NCBI GenBank assembly: GCA_900542505.1
Contig: UQNV01000040.1
Coordinates: 1-20,884, forward strand
Reading direction: 5' to 3'
DNA from: an uncultured Alistipes sp.
GTDB taxonomy: Bacteria; Bacteroidota; Bacteroidia; Bacteroidales; Rikenellaceae
Length of the DNA stretch: 20,884 nt
Made by a program: the position numbers and the translations under genes. The notes under the pieces are model-generated. The model was not told the origin of the DNA and made no database searches. It saw nothing but the letters and a program-made list of their open reading frames with translations. Shown here piece after piece: positions 15,524-20,884 of the stretch. Each line of letters begins with the position of its first letter. Within the stretch, counting starts at the first letter, position 1.

Positions 15524-16924
15524 CTACTCGGCCATGGCGTGGCGGTAGCCGTCGACCTTGTTCCAGTCGCCGCGCGTGAAGTCGGGCACGGCCACCGGCA
15601 TGCTGCCCCGCTCGAGCGAGGCGGCGGTCAGCGCCCCGATGCACGACCACTCGGCCGCATCGTAGACATCCTGGTCGAGCGGCAGCCCGTGGCGCAGGCA
15701 GTAGACCAGCCGGTAGTCCATGATGAAGTCCATGCCGCCGTGGCCGCCCACCTGCTTCGCCTTTTCGGCGATTTCGGCCGCGATAGGGTGCTCGTAGCGC
15801 CGCATCAGCGCCTCGCGCGCCGCATCGGGCAGGAACGAGTGTTCGCTCAGGTTCTCGTGGTCGGGGACCCCGGCATCGGAGAGTTGCTCGGGACGGAAGG
15901 CGTATCCCTCGACGGGATATTTGCTGGCATAGCCCTCGGTGCCCGTCACGGCGTACATGCGGCTGTAGGGACGCGGCGTATAGACGTTGTGCTGGAGATG
16001 GATGACGCGGCCGCGCTCGGTCTTGATGAGCGTCAGGGTGTGGTCGCCGTTGGCGAACGAGTCGGTGCCCATCTTTTCGCGGGCCAGTTCGCGGCCGTTG
16101 ACCGACGGGGTGTCCATCGCCACCAGATAGCGCATGCGGTCGCCGCGATGGATGTCGAAGAGCTGGCAGACGGGGCCCAGTCCGTGGGTGGCATAGACGT
16201 CACCGCGGTGCGTGCGGTTGAATTCGAGACGCCAGTTGCCCTGATAGTAGTCCCAGAAGGGTTCGAGGTTGTGGATGTAGGCCCCCTCGGCCTCGAGCAG
16301 CTCGCCGAAGAGCCCGTGCTGCGCCATGTTGAGCGTCGTCAGCTCGAAGAAGTCGTAGACGCAGTTCTCGAGCATCATGCAGTGGCGCTGCGTCTTCTCG
16401 GCCGTATTGACCAGCTGCCAGCACTCCTCGAGCGACGTGGCGGCCGGCACCTCGACGGCCACATGCTTGCCGTGCTCCATGGCATAGACCGCCATCGGCA
16501 CGTGGAGCTGCCACGGCGTGCAGATGTAGACCAGGTCGATGTCGTCGCGCTCGCAGAGCTCCTTCCACCCCTCCTCGCCGCTGTATTCGGCCGCGGCGGG
16601 CAGGCCCCGCTCGGCGAGGAGCTGCTGTGCGGCGGTCGCCCGCTCGGGATAGAGGTCGCACAGGGCGACAATCCGCACGCTGTCCAGATGGGTGAAACGC
16701 TCGACGGCACCCGGGCCGCGCATGCCCAGACCGATGAATCCCACCCGCACCACGGGGATGGGCTCCACCGCAAGGCCGAGCACCGACCGCTGTCCCGGCT
16801 CGCGGGCCGGAGTGTCGAAGACGAGCATGCCCTCCTCGATTCGGTAACCGTCGTGCGACGGGGAGCATCCGCTCAGGGCCAGCACCGCGCAGAGCACCAG
16901 TCCCATCCAGGCAAAGTTCTTCAT
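15524..16924 (-). CDS. GH109-type Gfo/Idh/MocA lipoprotein, probable alpha-N-acetylgalactosaminidase
   Basis: GH109 enzymes remove terminal alpha-linked GalNAc using tightly bound NAD, through oxidation at C3, elimination and addition. The 466-residue product starts at the ATG at 16924. An upstream in-frame start at 16957 is rejected because it coincides with the -7 element. The signal peptide is type II (LALSGC, Cys20). The Rossmann nucleotide site is VGFIGLGMRGPG (residues 61-72), and EVP with Glu158 fits the Gfo/Idh pattern. NCVYDFFE (Tyr190) and YATHGLGP (Tyr244, His247) match the GH109 active-site pattern in which a Tyr and a His are three residues apart. KQVGGHGGMDF (residues 390-400) is another family hallmark. 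Mucin or blood-group-A GalNAc is the likely substrate. Another Gfo/Idh glycosidase or dehydrogenase activity is the alternative. Confidence 0.87.
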   Translation of the reverse strand: MKNFAWMGLVLCAVLALSGCSPSHDGYRIEEGMLVFDTPAREPGQRSVLGLAVEPIPVVRVGFIGLGMRGPGAVERFTHLDSVRIVALCDLYPERATAAQQLLAERGLPAAAEYSGEEGWKELCERDDIDLVYICTPWQLHVPMAVYAMEHGKHVAVEVPAATSLEECWQLVNTAEKTQRHCMMLENCVYDFFELTTLNMAQHGLFGELLEAEGAYIHNLEPFWDYYQGNWRLEFNRTHRGDVYATHGLGPVCQLFDIHRGDRMRYLVAMDTPSVNGRELAREKMGTDSFANGDHTLTLIKTERGRVIHLQHNVYTPRPYSRMYAVTGTEGYASKYPVEGYAFRPEQLSDAGVPDHENLSEHSFLPDAAREALMRRYEHPIAAEIAEKAKQVGGHGGMDFIMDYRLVYCLRHGLPLDQDVYDAAEWSCIGALTAASLERGSMPVAVPDFTRGDWNKVDGYRHAMAE

Positions 16925-16954
16925 AAGCAAGAGTTTTTGAGTTTCCTTATGATA

Positions 16955-16962
16955 CAAAAATA
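16955..16962 (-). promoter_or_regulatory. -7 element of the GH109-type gene
   Basis: The minus strand reads TATTTTTG, an exact TAnnTTTG match, about 31 bases upstream of the chosen ATG. No good -33 partner is seen. Confidence 0.55.
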
Positions 16963-16970
16963 GGGATTAT

Positions 16971-17002
16971 TTTGAAAATCTCGGTTGCTTTGACTACTTT
17001 TG
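16971..17002 (+). promoter_or_regulatory. Consensus promoter of lnt-folC
   Basis: TTTG (16971-16974), a 20-bp spacer and TACTTTTG (16995-17002) match the Bacteroidota consensus in full. Transcription should start near 17009, only about 17 bases before the lnt ATG at 17026. This rules out the longer in-frame start near 16972. Confidence 0.85.
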
Positions 17003-17025
17003 TGCTCGTTAAAATCCACGACCTC

Positions 17026-18585
17026 ATGCTCCGGAAATACGCGGCGGCAATTCTTTCGGCACTTCTGCTTTCGGCGGGATGGCTCGGCATGACGGGCCTC
17101 ACGCTGCTCGTGGCTTTCGTCCCGCTGCTCTGGCTCAGCGACGGACGCGACGGTTCGCGCCGCTCGTGGTGGGGCATGTTCGGCTGGGCGCTGCTCACCT
17201 TCGTGCTGTGGAACGCGATGACCGTCTGGTGGATTTGGAACGCCACGCCGGTGGGCCCCATCGCCGCGACGCTCGCCTCGACGTTCCTCAACATGCTCGC
17301 CTTCATGTCGTTCCACACCGTCTCGAAACGGGCTCCGAAGGCGCTGGCCTACACGCTGCTCGTCGCCGGGTGGCTCACCACCGAATACTGGTACACGGTC
17401 GGGGACTTCTCATGGCCCTGGCTCATCCTGGGCAACGGTTTCTCGCACGACATCCGCCTCATACAGTGGTACGAATACACGGGCGTCTTCGGAGGCTCAC
17501 TCTGGGTGCTGCTGGTCAACATCCTCCTCTTCGAGACGCTGCGCAGCCCCTCGCGCCGGCGGGCGCTGGTGACCGCCGCGGCCGTCGTCGTGCCGATGCT
17601 CCTCTCGCTGGGACTCTACGCGGGGTACGAGGAGCCCGAGACGAAGGCCCGCGTGACGCTCGTCCAGCCCAACGTCGACTGCTACGACAAGTTCGCCGCC
17701 GGCACCGAGGAGCAGCAGATGGAGAACCTGCTCTCCCTGGCGGGCGAAGCTCCGGCCGACGTCGACTACATCCTGCTGCCCGAGACCGCCGTGCCGGGCT
17801 ACTGGTGGGAGCGGTCGCTCACCACGGCCGACCCCGTACGGCGCTTCGCCGGACTGCTGCGCGAGCGCAATTCGGGGGCTCTGCTCGTCACGGGAGCCAA
17901 CACGCTGCGCCATTACCCCGCAGGAACGCAGTCCGAAACGGCGCGTCCCTACGACGGCGGCGGATACATCGACATCTACAACACGGCGCTGGGCATCGAC
18001 TCGGCCGCCCGCGTCCAGCTCCACCACAAGGGGCGGCTGGTCATCGGCGTGGAGAACACCCCCACGTGGGTCTTCGACGTGCTGAAGTTCCTGGTCATCG
18101 ACCTGGGAGGCACGCTGGGCCAAATCGGCATCGGCACACCGGGCCCCGTCTTCGAGCATGAGGGCACGAAGACGGCCGCCACCATCTGCTACGAGGGGCT
18201 CTACGGCGACTTCTGCGGCGAGTTCGTGCGCCGCGGCGCACGGGCGCTCTTCATCATCTCGAACGACGGCTGGTGGGGCGACACGCCCGGCTACCGCCAC
18301 CTGTTCACCATCTCGCGGCTGCGCGCCATCGAACACCGCCGCGCCATCGCCCGCTCGGCCAACACCGGCATGTCGGGCTTCATCACGGCGCGGGGCGACA
18401 TCGGCCGGACCCTCGGCTGGGAGGAGCGCGGAACGCTCACCGACGAGGTGGCGCTCGACGGCCGGCTCACCTTCTACACGCGCTACGGCGACTACATCGC
18501 CCGCATCGCCCGCTACGTGGCGCTGCTCTGCGTGCTCTACTACGTCGCCTACCGCGTCCGCAAGCGCAACTATCTGGTGGACTGA
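17026..18585 (+). CDS. lnt: Apolipoprotein N-acyltransferase
   Basis: This inner-membrane enzyme adds the third acyl chain to the N-terminal cysteine of lipoproteins, the last maturation step. The 519-residue product has about five hydrophobic segments in its first 200 residues, then a periplasmic nitrilase-like domain at about 205-495, and a final TM helix (YVALLCVLYYVAYRV). The catalytic triad is Glu253 (LLPETAVP), Lys335 (HHKGRLVIGVE) and Cys388 (ICYEGLYG). NDGWWGDTPGYRHL and ARSANTGMSGFI are further conserved blocks. The ATG at 17026 is set by the promoter just upstream. The natural substrates in this window would be the TPR lipoprotein, the outer-membrane factor and the GH109-type protein. 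folC follows after 34 bp, so the two form an operon. Confidence 0.97.
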   Translation: MLRKYAAAILSALLLSAGWLGMTGLTLLVAFVPLLWLSDGRDGSRRSWWGMFGWALLTFVLWNAMTVWWIWNATPVGPIAATLASTFLNMLAFMSFHTVSKRAPKALAYTLLVAGWLTTEYWYTVGDFSWPWLILGNGFSHDIRLIQWYEYTGVFGGSLWVLLVNILLFETLRSPSRRRALVTAAAVVVPMLLSLGLYAGYEEPETKARVTLVQPNVDCYDKFAAGTEEQQMENLLSLAGEAPADVDYILLPETAVPGYWWERSLTTADPVRRFAGLLRERNSGALLVTGANTLRHYPAGTQSETARPYDGGGYIDIYNTALGIDSAARVQLHHKGRLVIGVENTPTWVFDVLKFLVIDLGGTLGQIGIGTPGPVFEHEGTKTAATICYEGLYGDFCGEFVRRGARALFIISNDGWWGDTPGYRHLFTISRLRAIEHRRAIARSANTGMSGFITARGDIGRTLGWEERGTLTDEVALDGRLTFYTRYGDYIARIARYVALLCVLYYVAYRVRKRNYLVD

Positions 18586-18619
18586 GGCCAGGAATACGAA
18601 AAATCTCTCCCGAAACGAT

Positions 18620-19915
18620 ATGAACTATTCCCAGACTCTCGATTTTCTCTTCTCGTCGCTGCCGGCCTACGAGACCGACGGAGCGACGGCCTACAAGCCG
18701 GGGCTGGAGCGCATCGCCTCCTTCTGCCGTCTGTTGGGCAACCCTCAGCGCAACTTCTTCACCATCCACGTGGCCGGCACCAACGGCAAGGGCTCCGTCT
18801 CGCACATCATTGCCTCGGTGCTCCAGCAGGCCGGCTACCGCACGGGACTCTTCACCTCGCCCCACCTGCAGGACTTTCGTGAGCGCATCCGCGTCGACGG
18901 CGAGATGATTTCCAAACAGAAGGTGGTCAACTTCGTCGACAAGCACCACGACCGCATGGTCGAGCTGGGGCTCTCGTTCTTCGAGATGACCGCAGCGCTG
19001 GCCTTCGACTACTTCGCGCAGAGCGACGTCGAGGTGGCCGTCATCGAGACGGGGCTCGGCGGACGGCTCGACGCCACGAACATCATCGTGCCCATCCTGA
19101 GCATCATCACCAACATCGGCATGGAGCACACGGCGCTGCTGGGCAACACCCCCGAGAAGATTGCCGCCGAGAAGGCCGGCATCATCAAGAAGAGCATCCC
19201 GGTCATCATCGGCGAGCACGACGAGCGCTGCGACCGCGTCTTCGCCGAGGTGGCCGCCGCCAACAAGTCGAAGCTGCTCCACGCCGAGGAAATCTTCACC
19301 TGCACCGGCCAGGAACCGGCCGGAGAGCGCCAGTTGTTCCGTCTGCGCCGCACGCGCGACGGCCGCGACTTCGAGGTGCTGCTCGACCTGGCGGGCGACT
19401 ACCAGCGCCACAACATCATCACGGCCACGGCGGCCATCGACTTCCTGCACGAGGAGACGCCGCTGACCATCAGCCGCCGCGCCTTCCTCGAGGGCACGCG
19501 CGACGCTGCAGCCCACACCTCGCTGCGCGGCCGCTGGCAGAAGCTGGGCGAGAAGCCGCTCGTCATCTGCGATACGGGCCACAACGCCCACGGCATCGCC
19601 TATGTGGGCGAACAGCTGAACCGCCTGCGTCCGGACTACGCCCACCTCTACTGCGTGCTGGGCGTGGTGAACGACAAGGACCTGGGCCACATGTTCCCGC
19701 TGCTGCCCGCCGACGCCCACTACATCTTCACGCAGGCGAAGAGCCACCGTGCGATTCCGGCCGGCGAGCTGGCCGAGCGCGCCACCGAATACGGACTCCG
19801 CGGCGAGGTGGTGGCCGACGTCCAGCAGGCCGTGGCCCGCGCCCGCGAACTGGCCACGCCCGAAGACATGATTTTCATCGGCGGCAGCACCTATGTCGTC
19901 GGCGAGGCGCTCTGA
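18620..19915 (+). CDS. folC: Folylpolyglutamate synthase / dihydrofolate synthase
   Basis: This Mur-ligase-fold enzyme adds L-glutamate to dihydropteroate and/or folates with ATP, in the cytoplasm. The 431-residue product starts at the ATG at 18620. The open frame extends further upstream only as an out-of-frame overlap with lnt. The ATP-binding P-loop is GTNGKGSV (residues 53-60). LFTSPHLQDFRERIRVDG and ETGLGGRLDATN are conserved family blocks, as is the histidine-containing NIGMEHTALLG. The C-terminal ligase domain carries CDTGHNAHG. Whether it has both activities cannot be judged from sequence alone. It is the second gene of the lnt operon and is followed by a strong terminator. Confidence 0.96.
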   Translation: MNYSQTLDFLFSSLPAYETDGATAYKPGLERIASFCRLLGNPQRNFFTIHVAGTNGKGSVSHIIASVLQQAGYRTGLFTSPHLQDFRERIRVDGEMISKQKVVNFVDKHHDRMVELGLSFFEMTAALAFDYFAQSDVEVAVIETGLGGRLDATNIIVPILSIITNIGMEHTALLGNTPEKIAAEKAGIIKKSIPVIIGEHDERCDRVFAEVAAANKSKLLHAEEIFTCTGQEPAGERQLFRLRRTRDGRDFEVLLDLAGDYQRHNIITATAAIDFLHEETPLTISRRAFLEGTRDAAAHTSLRGRWQKLGEKPLVICDTGHNAHGIAYVGEQLNRLRPDYAHLYCVLGVVNDKDLGHMFPLLPADAHYIFTQAKSHRAIPAGELAERATEYGLRGEVVADVQQAVARARELATPEDMIFIGGSTYVVGEAL

Positions 19916-19942
19916 CCCTCAGCGGTCAGCCCCGCATGACAA

Positions 19943-19980
19943 AAAAACGTCGTCCTGCGACAAGGCAGGACGACGTTTTT
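19943..19980 (+). terminator. Intrinsic terminator of lnt-folC
   Basis: ACGTCGTCCTGC (19947-19958) pairs perfectly with GCAGGACGACGT (19965-19976) around a 6-base loop. Flanking A-run and T-run extend the stem by several A-T pairs. It starts about 30 bases after the folC stop, and the A-run would also let it act on the opposite strand. Confidence 0.93.
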
Positions 19981-20416
19981 GTCTCTTCGTGTTTTATCGT
20001 GGGGGGGTGAGCACCGGACAAACCGGACGGAGGCGGCGGGGCGGCCAGGGGCGTTTTGCTCCGGAATGCCGGGCCGGAGCGGCAGGCCCGGCAACGGGCG
20101 GCGGGCAAAGGAATGAGCGACAGGCGACGGAGCGGCGGGTCGTCAGAGTCGTCAGGGTCGTCAGGGTCCGAAAAAACCGTCGGACGAGAAGCCGTCTCCC
20201 GGGAAACGACCGCCGCAGCGACCCCATAAGGCCCGACACGGCGCGGACGGACCACACCGGCCGGTGCACCCTTCTGCCCGGCAACCGGCTGCACGTCCGG
20301 GAGCCCGAAAACCTAAAAACGGGAAAGCCCTAACTCAAGTCCCGGAGGGCCGAGGGGAGAGCGAAAATATTCCGTCCCCGGAAGAACCCATCCCCGAAAG
20401 AGTCCGGCGCGCGGAA
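19981..20416. other. 436-bp GC-rich intergenic stretch, no gene supported
   Basis: This stretch separates the folC terminator from the convergent DUF3467 gene. It holds three 9-bp tandem copies of GTCGTCAG[A/G] (20139-20165). Next to these are the inverted arms GTCCGA (20166-20171) and TCGGAC (20180-20185) around an A-rich loop. Minus-strand open frames of about 100-120 residues cross it, but they are Arg/Pro-rich with no recognisable domain or start signal. Confidence 0.6.
20139..20165. repeat. Three 9-bp tandem units
   Basis: GTCGTCAGA, GTCGTCAGG and GTCGTCAGG follow one another directly. A 6-bp inverted repeat with an A-rich loop comes next. Too short to assign a role. Confidence 0.7.
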
Positions 20417-20722
20417 TCAGGCCTGGCCCATCTTGGGTCCCGAGTCGGGAACCGGCTGCGGACGGGGAATCTCGATTTTGCCGACGTTGCTCTCGTAGCG
20501 GACGATGTTGTCCTGCAGCGACATCAGCAGCCGCTTGGCATGTTCGGGCGTCAGAATGATGCGGCTCTTGATTTTGGCCTTCTGGACTCCGGGAAGCACC
20601 GTCGCAAAATCGACGATGAATTCCGACGTGGAGTGGGTGATGATTACCAGATTGGAATAGTTGCCCTGAGCCACCGCATCATCGATGTCGATATCGAGGC
20701 CGAATTGTTTCATCTCTGCCAT
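20417..20722 (-). CDS. DUF3467 family protein
   Basis: The 101-residue product, from the ATG at 20722, is a small soluble protein without a signal peptide. The core YSNLVIITHSTSEFIVDF, then PGVQKAKIKSRIILTPEHAKRLL and NIVRYESNVGKIE, fits my memory of the DUF3467 pattern (N-L-V-I-T-HS-SEF-DF, KSR, TPEHAK, L, N, YE, G-I). Its biochemical function is unknown. The C-terminus is a Pro-rich tail (RPQPVPDSGPKMGQA). A GTG at 20743 is in frame but coincides with the -7 element, so I prefer the ATG at 20722. A second ATG at 20713 would shorten the protein by three residues. It converges on lnt-folC. No partner gene is visible because the true sequence ends near 20837. Confidence 0.87.
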   Translation of the reverse strand: MAEMKQFGLDIDIDDAVAQGNYSNLVIITHSTSEFIVDFATVLPGVQKAKIKSRIILTPEHAKRLLMSLQDNIVRYESNVGKIEIPRPQPVPDSGPKMGQA

Positions 20723-20742
20723 AACTTCACGGTTGTTTTTCA

Positions 20743-20776
20743 CAAAAATAGCCGATTCCGGGGGCTTTGCGGCAAA
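20743..20776 (-). promoter_or_regulatory. Promoter of the DUF3467 gene
   Basis: On the minus strand, TTTG (20776-20773), a 22-bp spacer and TATTTTTG (20750-20743) fit the Bacteroidota consensus except for a slightly long spacer. The predicted transcript starts near 20736, leaving a leader of roughly 14 bases. Confidence 0.65.
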
Positions 20777-20837
20777 TTTCCGGCCAAAGTTTTCGATAAT
20801 TTATCAACAGCGGCCTCCCCGGCACACGATGTACGAC

Positions 20838-20884
20838 CTGTCTCTTATACACATCTCCGAGCCCACGAGACATCTCAGGATCTC
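20838..20884. other. Nextera sequencing adapter (artefact, not genomic)
   Basis: Bases 20838-20856 are CTGTCTCTTATACACATCT, the Tn5 mosaic-end sequence used in Nextera libraries. They are followed by CCGAGCCCACGAGAC (20857-20871), the read-2 adapter remainder. Next comes the 8-base word ATCTCAGG (20872-20879), which agrees with the i7 index I recall as N715. ATCTC (20880-20884) is the start of the P7 flow-cell sequence. The order and orientation are those of adapter read-through at the end of a short insert. Genomic sequence should be taken to end at 20837. Confidence 0.98.

Noticed and set aside
19926..20294. 122-codon minus-strand frame with an Asp/Pro-rich repeat near its middle
   Set aside because: The repeat comes from the 9-bp DNA triplet. 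The frame runs into the folC terminator and has no promoter or recognisable fold.
1..20837. tRNA, rRNA, prophage, insertion sequence or defence system
   Set aside because: I looked for cloverleaf patterns, transposase or integrase signatures and known defence domains in all larger frames and found none.
20838..20856. Tn5 or other transposon end at the right edge
   Set aside because: The mosaic end is followed by Nextera adapter, index and P7 sequence, so it is a library artefact and not an inserted element.

Overview
The window reads as a chromosomal segment of a GC-rich member of the Bacteroidota, most like the gut genus Alistipes (Rikenellaceae). This is inference, from four signs: repeated matches to the Bacteroidota promoter (TTTG, about 20 bp, TAnnTTTG), start sites mostly without Shine-Dalgarno sequences, Bacteroidota-typical families (DUF3078, DUF3467, a lipoprotein GH109), and GC-rich third codon positions. 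Those GC-rich codons also create very long spurious antisense frames. The last 47 bases are not genomic. They are Nextera sequencing adapter, so the right edge is probably the end of a draft contig.

Layout from left to right. The 3' part of pnp (PNPase) enters from the left edge. A strong promoter with a 5'-end stem-loop then drives a 580-aa lipoprotein with an OmpA-like segment and TPR-like repeats, ending in a clear terminator. A 21-bp degenerate minisatellite follows, then deoC (deoxyribose-phosphate aldolase). deoC converges on a minus-strand pair, a DUF3078 outer-membrane protein and a CtpA-type S41 protease. The space between deoC and ctpA holds two unrelated short repeat families around one large hairpin. 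A divergent promoter region separates the DUF3078 gene from nfo (endonuclease IV). A 65-bp repeat and a bidirectional terminator close nfo and also close the minus-strand efflux operon, which is transcribed in the order membrane fusion protein, RND pump, outer-membrane factor.

Upstream of the efflux operon is a 98-bp tandem duplication that abuts the stop codon of a minus-strand GH109-type lipoprotein (probable alpha-N-acetylgalactosaminidase). Divergent from it is an lnt-folC pair with a near-perfect promoter and a strong terminator. After a 436-bp non-coding stretch comes a small DUF3467 gene on the minus strand, then the adapter.

Functionally this is mostly housekeeping and envelope biology: RNA turnover (pnp), deoxynucleoside catabolism (deoC), base-excision repair (nfo), folate metabolism (folC), lipoprotein maturation (lnt, whose substrates would include the three lipoproteins predicted here), periplasmic proteolysis (ctpA), drug or bile efflux (RND operon) and host-glycan use (GH109). 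I see no phage, defence system, CRISPR array or insertion sequence. The least explained feature is that nearly every long intergenic gap carries its own private tandem-repeat family, with periods of about 10, 16-17, 21, 65 and 98 bp, usually near the 3' ends of genes.
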